From NCBI GenBank assembly GCA_001303415.1, contig LJTN01000053.1, positions 1 through 49,726 on the forward strand: a stretch of DNA of 49,726 nucleotides, given 5' to 3'. The notes under the pieces are model-generated. The model had not been told where the DNA came from. It was given only the letters and a program-made list of their open reading frames with translations, and searched no databases. The position numbers were made by a program, and so were the translations under genes. The stretch's first letter is position 1; every line of letters begins with the position of its first letter. This document shows, piece after piece, positions 28,437 to 38,167 of the stretch. The stretch is from Myxococcales bacterium SG8_38. GTDB taxonomy: Bacteria; Myxococcota_A; Polyangia; Polyangiales; Houyiibacteriaceae.

Positions 28437-29321
28437 ATGAGCCGCGTATCTGCCGAAGACCCCCATCCCCGAAAGCGCGTCGCCGTCGAAGACAGCGAGA
28501 TGTGTTACGTCGACACCGGCGAGGACGGTCCCTTGGTCGTCTTCTTGCACGGCAACCCGACGTCCTCGTATCTGTGGCGCAACGTCATCAAAGAGGTTGC
28601 GCCGGTTGCGCGTTGTCTTGCGCCCGATCTCATCGGCATGGGTGACTCTGGCAAGAGCTCGAGCGGCTACCGCTTCGTCGACCATCGCCGCTATCTCGAT
28701 GCTTGGTTCGACGAGGTCGTGGGCGACCGGCCGGTCTTCTTGGTGATTCACGATTGGGGCTCGGCGCTGGGGTTTCACTGGGCGCACCGGCATCCCGAGC
28801 AGGTTCGTGGCGTCGCCTACAAGGAGGCCATCGTCTGCACGCTGCCCGGCTGGGACGATTGGCCCGAGACGGCGCGGCGGATCTTTCAAGCCATGCGCTC
28901 TCCGGCAGGCGAGGAGATCATCCTACAAAAGAACGTCTTCATCGAGCGCATCCTGCCCACGTCGGTCATTCGCAAGCTGAGCGACGAGGAGATGAGTCGC
29001 TATCGCGCCCCATTCGTCGAGCCCGGCGAGTCTCGCCGCCCCACCCTCACCTGGCCCCGGCAGATCCCCGTCGGCGGAGAGCCGGCCGACGTCTGCGAGA
29101 TCGTCGATGCATATTCCGGGTGGCTGCGGCAAAGCGATGCGCTGCCCAAGCTCTTCATCAACGCGAGCCCCGGCGCCATTCTGATCGGCGCCCAGCGCGA
29201 GCTGGCGCGGCGGTTCCCCAATCAAGAGGAGATCACGGTCGAGGGCCTGCACTTCATTCAAGAAGATTCCCCCGAAGAGATCGGTCAGGCGGTCGCCGCC
29301 TTCGTACAAAAGCACGCCTGA
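28437..29321 (+). CDS. Haloalkane dehalogenase
   Basis: A 294-residue alpha/beta hydrolase that replaces halogen with hydroxyl on haloalkanes. HGNPTSSYLWRN (38-49) carries the halide-stabilising Asn40. The nucleophile is Asp106 in VIHDWGSALGFHWA, with Trp107 as the second halide ligand. Glu130 in AYKEAIV and His272 in GLHFIQEDSPEEIG complete the triad. These positions align with the DhaA type (family HLD-II), and the length matches. It stands alone on its strand, divergent from ppk2 with 17 bases between starts. No halogenated-compound pathway genes are nearby. The natural substrate is unknown. Confidence 0.92.
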   Translation: MSRVSAEDPHPRKRVAVEDSEMCYVDTGEDGPLVVFLHGNPTSSYLWRNVIKEVAPVARCLAPDLIGMGDSGKSSSGYRFVDHRRYLDAWFDEVVGDRPVFLVIHDWGSALGFHWAHRHPEQVRGVAYKEAIVCTLPGWDDWPETARRIFQAMRSPAGEEIILQKNVFIERILPTSVIRKLSDEEMSRYRAPFVEPGESRRPTLTWPRQIPVGGEPADVCEIVDAYSGWLRQSDALPKLFINASPGAILIGAQRELARRFPNQEEITVEGLHFIQEDSPEEIGQAVAAFVQKHA

Positions 29322-29324
29322 GCG

Positions 29325-30164
29325 CTACGGCAGCGCTTCCGGATTCACCCACTCATCGGGCGGCGGCTCGCAACGGGGATCCCTGCCCGCGGCCCGCGCG
29401 GCTTCGTACTCGCGCATCGCCTTTGGCAGATTGGCCTGGAGCCGGGCGATGCGAGTCTCGTCGGCGGGATGGGTGGACTGCCATTGAGCGGGACCTTGGC
29501 CCTCGGTCCGGGCCATGCTCTGCCAGAGCGTGACCGCCTCGGCTGGATAGAAACCGGCTTGCGCCATGAAGATCTGGCCGACCTCGTCCGCTTCGTTCTC
29601 GTGCTTGCGGCTGAAGGGCAAGAGCACGCCAAACTGCGCGCCGACGCCGAGCCCCCCGAGGATCAAGTCCTGGTATTGGGGTGCGGCGACGCCCGCCGCG
29701 ACCGATGCGGTATTGAGCGCGGTGTCCGCCAAGATCGACTGCGACATCCGCTCGTTTCCGTGGCGCAGCAAGACGTGCGCCACCTCGTGACCGAGGACTG
29801 CGGCAAGCTGGCTCGGCGTCGTCGCCACTTCGAGCATCCCGGTGTGCACGCCGATCTTCCCTCCGGGAAGCGCAAAGGCGTTCGGCGTTGGGTCTTCGAA
29901 CACCAACACCTCCCAGCGCCCGTCCTTAGGCCCGTGGTCACGAGGGATGACCTGCAAAATGGCCGCAGTCACACAGACCACGTATTCATTGGCGGCCGGA
30001 TCCTTGTTGAGCTCGGCCTCCTTTTTGAGACTCGCAAACGCCGCAACGCCGAGCTGATCCATCTTGGCGTCGTCGATGAGGGTAAGCTGTCTTCGCCCGG
30101 TCATCGTCGTCGAGCAACCCGCGGCTCCAACCGCCAAAGCAAGAAGAAAAGCGCCAATTCGCAC
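29325..30164 (-). CDS. M48-family metalloprotease lipoprotein
   Basis: A 279-residue periplasmic zinc protease (BepA/LoiP/HtpX relatives) probably acting in outer-membrane quality control. From GTG 30164 the signal peptide is VRIGAFLLALAVGAAGC, Cys17. The zinc site is HEVAH in AVLGHEVAHVLLRHG, and the third ligand is Glu in RKHENEADEVG. An in-frame ATG at 30203 would add 13 residues, but its first base pair overlaps the hemB start. I prefer GTG 30164 because TATCCT lies 6 bases upstream and the signal peptide is then normal. It converges with the dehalogenase gene (3 bases between stops). Confidence 0.88.
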   Translation of the reverse strand: MRIGAFLLALAVGAAGCSTTMTGRRQLTLIDDAKMDQLGVAAFASLKKEAELNKDPAANEYVVCVTAAILQVIPRDHGPKDGRWEVLVFEDPTPNAFALPGGKIGVHTGMLEVATTPSQLAAVLGHEVAHVLLRHGNERMSQSILADTALNTASVAAGVAAPQYQDLILGGLGVGAQFGVLLPFSRKHENEADEVGQIFMAQAGFYPAEAVTLWQSMARTEGQGPAQWQSTHPADETRIARLQANLPKAMREYEAARAAGRDPRCEPPPDEWVNPEALP

Positions 30165-30170
30165 AACCGA

Positions 30171-30176
30171 AGGATA
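30171..30176 (-). promoter_or_regulatory. -10 hexamer for the M48 protease gene, leaderless spacing
   Basis: TATCCT (minus strand) is 6 bases from GTG 30164. No ribosome site. This supports the shorter start. Confidence 0.35.
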
Positions 30177-30177
30177 G

Positions 30178-31206
<1,029 letters not shown>

Positions 31207-31310
31207 GGCGACTCGCAGGCCATGACCTTTGGAGCCGCTGCCGCACCCTTGGGTTGCCCCTTTGGGAACGATGTGCCAAACGGAAGGCTTTGGGAAAAAG
31301 GAGCCCTTGA

Positions 31311-31568
31311 ATGTACCGATGTGAGCTTTGCAATCGAGTGTCGCGCCCTGGTGATCGGGCCATTAAAGTGGTCCTCGAACGCCGGCCAGCGGAATACCCG
31401 AGCCGCAGCAAAGCACAGCGGGCACGTTCGGGCCGCAGATCGAAGTTTCAGGACGATCCGGGCGGCGCAGGCTACGAAATTGCCAAGGAAGTCATCGTCT
31501 GCATGACATGCGCGCAGGAGCATCAAGCAAAGGAAGCCGCTCGAGAAGCGGAGTCGATGGATCTCTAG
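31311..31568 (+). CDS. Small zinc-ribbon protein
   Basis: An 85-residue protein with CELC at residues 4-7 and CMTC near 64-67, a four-Cys zinc ribbon separated by a basic, Arg/Ser-rich loop. Function is unknown; small ribbons of this kind often bind nucleic acid or ribosomes. AGGAG is about 10 bases before the ATG. It follows hemB by 104 bases. The frame continues past its TAG for 21 codons and includes CPECGKP before a second TAG at 31632 (see findings). Confidence 0.75.
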   Translation: MYRCELCNRVSRPGDRAIKVVLERRPAEYPSRSKAQRARSGRRSKFQDDPGGAGYEIAKEVIVCMTCAQEHQAKEAAREAESMDL

Positions 31569-31606
31569 GCAGGCCACGACTGCCCCGAGTGTGGTAAGCC
31601 CGCCCG

Positions 31607-32305
31607 GTGGTTTGGCCTATCGCAATCGTCGTAGGCTCCGTCGCGATGGGAGCCGCCCTCGGGCTCGTCGCGCCGGGACGCGGCCGCGTGCTCGACGCGT
31701 TTCGCACCTTCGCCATCGTCTCGTCGATTGCGGTCGTCGTAGGAAACCTGATTCCACACGCCCTGAGCTCGGCCGGACCGCAGGTACTCATCGCGGTCGT
31801 AGCCTCCTTCGTTGCGCCGTGGTTGATCGAACGGCTGGCCCACGAGGACCCCGAGCACGATCACTCCTCCACCATGGGGCTCGAGCTGAGCTATTGGGGC
31901 TTGATGCTCCACAAGCTCGGCGATGGATTCGCCGTCGGCGCCTTCACGAGCGGCTCGCACCAAACTTACCATCATGGCGACGTGCTCATCGCCATCGCGG
32001 TGCATTCGGTGCCGGTGACGGCCCTTATGACGCTCGCGTTCACCGCAGCGCATGGGGTCAAGAGCGGGATCCGGCGCGCCATCGGCTTGGCCGTTGCAGC
32101 AACCATCGGCGTGCTGATGGCGCAGTGGATATCGCCCGGAGGCTGGGTTCGCGGCGAGCCATGGATCGAGGCGCTGGTGAGTGGGCTCTTGCTACACGTT
32201 GTCACCCACGACTGGGCGCACGAGCACGAGCGTCCCTCCGTGCCCGGCTGGCCGCAGGTCATCGCGATCGCTGCAGGGATCAGCGTGCTGCTGCTCGGCC
32301 GCTAG
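31607..32305 (+). CDS. ZIP-like polytopic membrane protein
   Basis: A 232-residue membrane protein with about 6-7 hydrophobic helices. HKLGDGFAVGAF and IAVHSVPVTALM match the paired His motifs in transmembrane helices IV and V of ZIP metal transporters (HxxxDGxxxG and HExPxE) only loosely; the second lacks the Glu. His-rich loops (HEDPEHDHSS, SHQTYHHGD, HDWAHEHE) suit a metal-handling role. The start is GTG. It follows the zinc-ribbon gene by 38 bases. A divergent ZIP-family member or an unrelated permease are both possible. Confidence 0.65.
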   Translation: MVWPIAIVVGSVAMGAALGLVAPGRGRVLDAFRTFAIVSSIAVVVGNLIPHALSSAGPQVLIAVVASFVAPWLIERLAHEDPEHDHSSTMGLELSYWGLMLHKLGDGFAVGAFTSGSHQTYHHGDVLIAIAVHSVPVTALMTLAFTAAHGVKSGIRRAIGLAVAATIGVLMAQWISPGGWVRGEPWIEALVSGLLLHVVTHDWAHEHERPSVPGWPQVIAIAAGISVLLLGR

Positions 32306-32309
32306 ACCG

Positions 32310-32966
32310 TCACAGATTGCTGGCGAGCCGTTCGATCTCGGTCGGGTCGAGCGCGTCGTGCTCCAACACGGCTTCGACGTCCTCTTCACGCAGGCGGATC
32401 ACGCCGACGTTTTCCGGGCGCAAGCCCTGAATGCCTGCGTAGAACGCCCGAATCTTGTCCATGTCGGCGGAAACGTCGCCGGTTAGCTCCATCGACGGCC
32501 CAATGCCGCCTACCCTCTTTCCGAAGTCGAGATACGAAAGAACGACCGGCACGCTCGCAGCACGGGCGATGTGATAGAAGCCCGACTTCCAATATTCGAC
32601 GCGCGAGCGCGTGCCCTCGGCGGGCACCATCAGAACCAGCGACTCGTTATTCTTGAAGTGTTCGACCATCTGGCCGACGACGCCGCCTGGGCGATCGCGC
32701 ACGATGGGAATGCCGCCGAGCCGCTCGAAGAACGGACCAAACGGCGGGCTGAACAAAGTGTGCTTGCCCATCCAGCGAACGGGAATGTCGTAGACGAACG
32801 CCATGGCCAACATGAACGGCATGTCCCAGTTCGAGGTGTGCGGCGCAGCGATGATCACATAGCGATCGACCGGAGGCCGCTCGCCAGACATCTTCCAGCC
32901 CGCCGCCCAGAGAAAGGTTTGCCCGATCCACCGCTTGAGAGCCGCCTTGGGTCGCCGTGTCCGCAT
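32310..32966 (-). CDS. PlsC-like 1-acyl-glycerol-3-phosphate acyltransferase
   Basis: A 218-residue acyltransferase. The catalytic HX4D motif is HTSNWD (about 43-48), and the glycerophosphate-binding motif is PAEGTRSR (about 115-122), preceded by GGIPIVRD. These three blocks define the PlsC/LPLAT superfamily. The short form without long membrane segments resembles acyltransferases that decorate lipids other than phosphatidate, so the acceptor is uncertain. GGGAAG lies about 8 bases before the ATG. The molybdopterin oxidoreductase gene ends 65 bases upstream on the same strand. Confidence 0.85.
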   Translation of the reverse strand: MRTRRPKAALKRWIGQTFLWAAGWKMSGERPPVDRYVIIAAPHTSNWDMPFMLAMAFVYDIPVRWMGKHTLFSPPFGPFFERLGGIPIVRDRPGGVVGQMVEHFKNNESLVLMVPAEGTRSRVEYWKSGFYHIARAASVPVVLSYLDFGKRVGGIGPSMELTGDVSADMDKIRAFYAGIQGLRPENVGVIRLREEDVEAVLEHDALDPTEIERLASNL

Positions 32967-33031
32967 GTCCGCTTCCCTTATGACAGACCTAGCGCCGGGG
33001 TCCGAATCCTAGAGGGCCGGTGACAGAACTT

Positions 33032-35230
33032 TTACAATGACCCCTTCGAATGGACCGGGATCACCTGGACCACTATCCCGTTGAGCTGCGCCATTCCGGA
33101 GAAGTACTCGAGGGATTCGGGGCCGTCGGCGGCGAGGACGTTCACGTTCGCGCCGGACGTCTTGCTCGCCACACGAAGGCCGTCTGCATCTTGGTGGCCC
33201 CACCCGTGTGGGAGGGCGACCGCGCCCGGCATCATGTCCTCGGTGAGCTGTGCAGGAACCCGTACCGCCCCGGCACTGCTTCGCACCTCGACCATGGCGC
33301 CAGATTCGATTCCAGCACGCGCGGCGTCCATGGGATTCATGTAGAGGTAATTAGTCGAGCGCCTTCCGGCGACGAATCGCGGATGATTGTGGAGCCAGCT
33401 GTTGTGGCTGAGCTGCTCGCGCTTGCTGATGAGCTTGAGCTCGTCTCTACGTTGAAGCTCCTGTACGAAGATCGGCTCGAGCGCGCGTGCCGCATCCACG
33501 AGCTCTTCGGGGGCCAGATCGACGAGCCCGTCGTCGGTCACGACCCGCTTCCCGAGAAAATCTTCCCCCTCATGCGGTGCGAGCAAGCGCCCATGCGGCT
33601 GCTTCCGGAGGCTGCGCAAGGAGCCCATGCGAAACGCGCGTGCCATCAGTGCGAGCAGTCGCTCGGGCGTCGGCCCCACATGGTCTCCGAGCCACGGCAC
33701 GCGCCCGAGCCCCATCCAAGCGCCGATCGCACCGCTGACCGCCCGCGACCCGAACAGCCGGGACCCACAGGCTCTTGCGAGCTGCAGCAAGATCATCGTC
33801 TCGTCCCGCTGCTCGCCTTCGGCCGGAACCAGCGCGTCGGTGTACTGGACGTAGGGAATCGGCTGTACGCCCATCAATGACTGAAACACGAAGGGCAAGT
33901 CCGCTCGCTGAAAGGCGCTCGTGCCCGGAAGAATGTAATGCGCCTGGTTGGCGGTCTCGTTGCGGAAGATGTCGATGACGACCAGTAGCTCGAGCGCTTC
34001 GAGCGCACGAGCGAGCTTTCCGTTGCTGTTCGGCACGGTGAGCAGAGGGTTGCCCGCCAGACAAAAAAGCGCCCGCACCTGCCCCTCGCCGGGCGTCAGG
34101 ATCTCGTCCGCCATCAGCCCCGCGGGAAAGGTGTCCGCCACGGAGGGAAGCTGGCCGATGCGCGAGCGATCCTTGCGCATGGTGTGACCGCCCTTGCGCG
34201 CATGCCTGGGGAAATCTCTGATGTATCCGTGGCCCACCAGCGTGCCGCCCAGCCGATCGAGATTTCCGGTGATTGCGTTGATCGACTCCTGAATCCAAAA
34301 GGCGAGCGTCCCGTGGCTTCCTTGGTTGACGCCGGTCGACGAAAAGAGCGCGGCGCCGTCAGCCTCGAGATATGCGTCGACCATCGATCGAAGCGTCGCC
34401 GGTGGAACTCCGGTCACCGCAGCGGTCCGCTCCGGCGGCCAGGGCTCAGCGACCTGCCGAAGCGTCTCGAGCCCCTTCATGTAGCGGCGAACCCGTTCGT
34501 GGGAGATTCGCTCGCGCCGAAGAACCTCATTCAGAAAGCTCAGCAGAAGGTAGATGTCGGTATCGGGCCGGATGAAGACCTGCGTCCCGAGCTGCTTGGC
34601 TGTCTCGGTTCGCCGCGGATTGACGAGAAACACCTTCCCGCCTCGCTCTTCAATCGCCCGCAGCCTTCGAACTGGATCCGGAAGCTGCATGAAGCTCGAT
34701 CGTGACACTGCAGGGTTCGATCCGATCATGATCAAGCACCGCGTGCGGTCGATGTCGGGAAACGGCTGGATGAACGGAAACCCGTACACGCGTTGCGCGG
34801 CGGCAAACTTGTTATTGCAATCCTGCGATCCGGTTTGAAAGAGGTTTCGTGAACCGAGGCCTTGGAGGAAACCGGAGATCAGAATCGGCGGCAGCAAGCT
34901 GAAGGAGATCGGATTACCGAGATACGCGGCGACCGAGTCACCGCCGTGGTCGTCGACAAGTTGGCGGACTTTGCTTCCGATCTCTGCGAGCGCCTGCTCC
35001 CAGCTGATCTGCTCGAAGCGACTCCCCACGTGCTTGAGCGGCGTGCGCAGCCGATCTGGCGAGTGATGGATCTCGTGGTAGCGGAGACCCTTGATGCAGG
35101 AGTAGCCCTTGGTCACGACGTGGTCTTGATCGGGCCCGAGCGCGATGATGCGATCTCCGTCGATGGTGGCCGTCAGGCCGCACGTGGCCTCGCAGATGCG
35201 GCAGAAGGTGAGCTGGGTGCGGCTAGACAC
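33032..35230 (-). CDS. Molybdopterin-dependent oxidoreductase
   Basis: A 732-residue enzyme of the DMSO-reductase superfamily. The N-terminal Fe4S4 site is CRICEATCGLTATIDG followed by YSCIKG (CxxCxxxC...C). The bis-MGD core contains YLGNPISF and TGSQDCNNKFAAA, where Cys in QDC is the likely Mo ligand. The C-terminal dinucleotide-binding domain has LYMNPMDAARAGIESGAMVEV and PHGWGHQDADG. No Tat signal precedes the cluster, so it is probably cytoplasmic. There is no adjacent electron-transfer subunit. The frame is open to 35494, but that part would be Pro-rich and cross the divergent promoter; GTG 35230 starts the conserved region. Substrate unknown. Confidence 0.88.
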   Translation of the reverse strand: MSSRTQLTFCRICEATCGLTATIDGDRIIALGPDQDHVVTKGYSCIKGLRYHEIHHSPDRLRTPLKHVGSRFEQISWEQALAEIGSKVRQLVDDHGGDSVAAYLGNPISFSLLPPILISGFLQGLGSRNLFQTGSQDCNNKFAAAQRVYGFPFIQPFPDIDRTRCLIMIGSNPAVSRSSFMQLPDPVRRLRAIEERGGKVFLVNPRRTETAKQLGTQVFIRPDTDIYLLLSFLNEVLRRERISHERVRRYMKGLETLRQVAEPWPPERTAAVTGVPPATLRSMVDAYLEADGAALFSSTGVNQGSHGTLAFWIQESINAITGNLDRLGGTLVGHGYIRDFPRHARKGGHTMRKDRSRIGQLPSVADTFPAGLMADEILTPGEGQVRALFCLAGNPLLTVPNSNGKLARALEALELLVVIDIFRNETANQAHYILPGTSAFQRADLPFVFQSLMGVQPIPYVQYTDALVPAEGEQRDETMILLQLARACGSRLFGSRAVSGAIGAWMGLGRVPWLGDHVGPTPERLLALMARAFRMGSLRSLRKQPHGRLLAPHEGEDFLGKRVVTDDGLVDLAPEELVDAARALEPIFVQELQRRDELKLISKREQLSHNSWLHNHPRFVAGRRSTNYLYMNPMDAARAGIESGAMVEVRSSAGAVRVPAQLTEDMMPGAVALPHGWGHQDADGLRVASKTSGANVNVLAADGPESLEYFSGMAQLNGIVVQVIPVHSKGSL

Positions 35231-35357
35231 GGACGAAACCCTGCCAGGGCAGGCGCGGGGCGACAAGGGGGTGGGACTAGTCCCTGCGACTCGAGCGAAC
35301 GCGTGCATCGGGCAGGTGAGTGCTGCTAAAAGAGCCGCAGAAGAGGAGGCCGGAGCG

Positions 35358-36314
35358 ATGCACAAGCTTTTCCTTGTTTTGACGATCGTTTGCGCGGCGG
35401 CCGTGGGTTGCGAAACGAGCAGCGATGGTACTGGTGGAACGGGCGGCCAAGGGGGCCAGGGTGGTGCGGGCGGAACCGGGACTGCGTGCAACACGCCTCA
35501 GGAGGTGCTGCGCTGCAACAAGGTGCTCAACATCGCGCACCGAGGCGGCCGCGACATTCGGCCCGAGCATACGATAGTTGCCTACGACCAGGCGCTGGTC
35601 GATGGCGCCGATGTGCTCGAGCTGGACGTGCACGAGACGAGCGACGGCGTGTTGGTCGTGATGCACGACGACGCGGTGGATCGCACGACGGATTGCACGG
35701 GCCCCATCAAGGAGATGACCTTTGCTGCGCTTCGGGAATGCGATGCGGGCTACGAGTTCACGACGGATGGGGGCGCGACCTACCCCTTCCGCGACATGGG
35801 GCTGGTGGTGCCCTCGCTAGAGGAGGTCTTCGACCGGTACCCGGATGCGCCTTTCGTCATCGAGATCAAGCAGGAGGCACCTTCGATCGTCGATCATTTC
35901 GTCGAGGTGGTGCGTGAATACGGAGTCGAGGATAGGATGATCGGCGCAGCATTCGATGACGCCGTCCTGCTAGAGCTACGCGCGGCTGCCCCTGAGATCG
36001 CGACCAGCCTGGGCGAAAGCGAAACCACGGTTTTCTACCTTCTGTCCCGCGACGTGCTGGACCCGTCCTACGAACCGCCCGGGGAGTTTCTGCAAGTACC
36101 GCCGACTTACAACCTCGAAGGCGTGCCCGTCGACGTGCTCCATGACGGATTCGTCCCGCGGGCGCACGAGCTCGACATGTTCGTCCACATCTGGACGATC
36201 AACGACGAGCAGGAAATGCGCGACCTGATCGAGCTGGAGGGCGTCGACGGGATCATTACCGATGACCCGCCACTGCTCACCAGCGTCATCGAAGACTTGG
36301 GTGCGGGAGACTGA
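35358..36314 (+). CDS. Glycerophosphodiester phosphodiesterase lipoprotein
   Basis: A 318-residue GDPD that hydrolyses glycerophosphodiesters to glycerol-3-phosphate and an alcohol. The lipobox AAAVGC places Cys near 18. A Gly-rich linker follows (about 25-42). The catalytic motifs are NIAHRGG with PEHT, and LELDVHETSDGVLVVMHDD (His, Glu/Asp and His ligands for the metal and acid-base pair). DGIITDDP closes the barrel. AGAGGAGG lies 8 bases before the ATG. Surface lipid anchoring and the Gly linker resemble exported hydrolases of Polyangia. It is divergent from the molybdopterin gene (127 bases). Confidence 0.9.
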   Translation: MHKLFLVLTIVCAAAVGCETSSDGTGGTGGQGGQGGAGGTGTACNTPQEVLRCNKVLNIAHRGGRDIRPEHTIVAYDQALVDGADVLELDVHETSDGVLVVMHDDAVDRTTDCTGPIKEMTFAALRECDAGYEFTTDGGATYPFRDMGLVVPSLEEVFDRYPDAPFVIEIKQEAPSIVDHFVEVVREYGVEDRMIGAAFDDAVLLELRAAAPEIATSLGESETTVFYLLSRDVLDPSYEPPGEFLQVPPTYNLEGVPVDVLHDGFVPRAHELDMFVHIWTINDEQEMRDLIELEGVDGIITDDPPLLTSVIEDLGAGD

Positions 36315-36316
36315 TC

Positions 36317-36375
36317 CCCACAGACCGCGCCCACAGACCGCGCCGAGGTTCGCCCACAGACCGCGCCGAGGTTGG
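36317..36375. repeat. Tandem direct repeats, three copies of CCCACAGACCGCG
   Basis: Copies start at 36317, 36330 and 36353. The second and third are followed by CCGAGGTT, making a 23-base unit. The array lies in the 282-base gap between GDPD and the RAYT gene; the rest of that gap shows nothing else I recognise. Confidence 0.75.
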
Positions 36376-36585
36376 CTGCGAGCGAACGTAGCGCCCGAGC
36401 CCAGAGACGCGACTATTTGCCCCATCTCCCCTCCTTTCGATCGTCTCGTACACAGGTACCGAAGGCAGGTTCTCGCTGGCTGCCTTAATTTGTCGTAGAT
36501 ACGACCGCAGGACGACCCTTCAGGACGCACGTCGGCGCCTCCGGCTAGCATTCTCGCCCAGAGCCCACCGGCATCCGTCAAGCTT

Positions 36586-36606
36586 GCACCTAGAAGCTAG
36601 GGTGCC
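36586..36606. repeat. Imperfect hairpin at the 3' end of the RAYT gene
   Basis: GCACCTAG, loop AAG, CTAGGGTGC (one bulged G). It overlaps the stop codon of the transposase. Possible terminator or REP-like element. Confidence 0.45.
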
Positions 36607-37514
36607 GGCCCGCATCGCGCGCCATGATGGACTCGCATCCACCAAGTGCCCGTGGGGAAAGGCACTGTGCGCTTGCCCGCAGTCCAGGCTGCAAGGGCCT
36701 TGTCATACTGGGCGTTGAATGTCCGCAATCGCTTCACCGCTGCGGACGCCGCCTCAGGGTTTCCGCGCGCGGCGAACTGGGGACTCAAGCTTCCGAACGC
36801 CTCGTAGCTTCGAGCTCGTTTGGTGTGCGCTCGTCGCAGCACACGTCGAGGGCCGACGAACGCCATGCCAGTGCGTTTGAACTCGTGCAAGGCTCGGCGC
36901 TCTCGCTCTCGTACGTTCTCCGCGATACGCTCCTGCGCAAGCTCGGTGCCGTAGTCAGCCTGAAGCGCCGTGGGCATCTGAAGCTCAAGCTCGACGGACT
37001 CTGGCCACTCGGGGTTGTCAGGGTCGAAGTAGTGTCGTGGGCGGTGCACCTTCACCACGCGCACGCCGATGTCGCGGGGTTGCGTGTGCGCCCCCGGCCA
37101 GTCCCTCGCGTAACGAACCGCCATCGCTTCGACAGGGTTGGCGATGAGATAGCCGAGCGCATCGATCGTGGCCTCGGATGTGAGAAGCTCATGTGCCGCC
37201 GTGCTTCGCTTATCGAAGACTTCCCCAGGCCACCCACGCATGGCCTTTATACAGACAGCAAAGTTGCGGTGAAAGCTTTGCAGAAACAGCGAGAGCTCAC
37301 CCCGTACGTCGGTGATGACTTCATGTGAGTGCGTGGACATCAGGCAAGCCGCATGCACTGCGACGCCGTGTCGTTGCGCTGCATAGGCAAGGCAATACCA
37401 ATAGGCTTGTTCGATCTGGCGCCCTTCGTCTGGATTCAGGAGGAAGTAGCGTCGCGTGGTGCGACGAGACAGGGCCCAAACCACTCCGGGCTCAATGATG
37501 CGTCGTCGGGTCAT
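36597..37514 (-). CDS. REP-associated tyrosine transposase (RAYT, Y1_Tnp family)
   Basis: A 305-residue protein with the Y1 HUH-type nuclease core. SRRTTRRYFLLNPDE is the N-terminal strand, CLMSTHSHEVITDVRG carries the His-x-His metal pair, and LGYLIANPVEA supplies the candidate nucleophilic Tyr. RAYTs are single-copy, domesticated relatives of IS200/IS605 transposases that act on REP palindromes. The C-terminal half is longer than in IS200 TnpA. I see no clear IS ends or target duplication; a hairpin at its stop and short direct repeats beyond it are the only repeats nearby. The 175 bases upstream hold no gene. Confidence 0.82.
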   Translation of the reverse strand: MTRRRIIEPGVVWALSRRTTRRYFLLNPDEGRQIEQAYWYCLAYAAQRHGVAVHAACLMSTHSHEVITDVRGELSLFLQSFHRNFAVCIKAMRGWPGEVFDKRSTAAHELLTSEATIDALGYLIANPVEAMAVRYARDWPGAHTQPRDIGVRVVKVHRPRHYFDPDNPEWPESVELELQMPTALQADYGTELAQERIAENVRERERRALHEFKRTGMAFVGPRRVLRRAHTKRARSYEAFGSLSPQFAARGNPEAASAAVKRLRTFNAQYDKALAAWTAGKRTVPFPTGTWWMRVHHGARCGPAP

Positions 37515-37689
37515 GCCGTGGGCAAGTGCGAAAAGCGTGCCCGAGTTCGTAGCCGTATTTCTCTACGGATCGGGACCTTCCGGCCAACAACGCCTGGCGC
37601 CTCGCCAAAGGCCGCCGGCGGTCGCCACCGGGCAACATCACAAGAGAATCACCGAAGGCTCTCTTCGTTTCCGCCAACCTCGGCAGGAT

Positions 37690-38085
37690 CTAGGGGGGGA
37701 AGACGTCGACTAGGAGCTTTATGGCGTCGTGGGTCGTGAAGATGCCGATGATCCTCGTCCCCTCCACCACGATGGCCGACCCATACTTGTGCTCGAGCAT
37801 CTCTCGAACGACATCGAACAGCGCCGTATCCTTCGACACCGTGTACGCGTCCTGCGTCATCGCCTCCTCGACCGTCGTCTGATCCGGGTCGACCTCGTTC
37901 AGCCCAGCAATCATGCCCAGGTCCCGATCGCTCACCACCCCATAGAGCTCCCCGCCATGCAACACCGGCAGATGACGAATCCCGTGCTTGTCCATGAGCT
38001 TTTGTGCAAACGTGATCGTCTGCTCGCTGCCCACGGTGTGCGGCATCGGCGTCATGAAATCGGCGATCGGGGAGGTCTTGTCCAT
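37690..38085 (-). CDS. Tandem CBS-domain protein
   Basis: A 131-residue protein made of two CBS domains: IADFMTPMPHTVGSEQTITF to LYGVVSDRDL and VEEAMTQDAYTVSKDTALFD to IIGIFTTHDAIKLL. Such pairs bind adenine nucleotides and sense energy charge. The ATG at 38085 starts the first domain; the frame is open to 38121. It is 82 bases downstream of the acyl carrier protein gene on the same strand, so it may end the ppsA-acs-pdh operon and report AMP/ATP for it, which is inference. Confidence 0.85.
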   Translation of the reverse strand: MDKTSPIADFMTPMPHTVGSEQTITFAQKLMDKHGIRHLPVLHGGELYGVVSDRDLGMIAGLNEVDPDQTTVEEAMTQDAYTVSKDTALFDVVREMLEHKYGSAIVVEGTRIIGIFTTHDAIKLLVDVFPP

Positions 38086-38167
38086 GTCGCGAGCTGTACC
38101 ACAACCAGTCAGTTCCGCCACGCCGTGACCTCCCGCGCCGAGCCCTACCCGGCCGCCCCGGCCCAGC

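Noticed and set aside
35231..35494. N-terminal extension of the molybdopterin enzyme
   Set aside because: Pro-rich, not family-like, and it overlaps the GDPD promoter and signal peptide on the other strand.
37515..37689. Gene or IS end in the gap upstream of the RAYT
   Set aside because: Only short GC hairpins such as CCGCCGGCGG (37612-37621); no terminal repeats or target duplication found.
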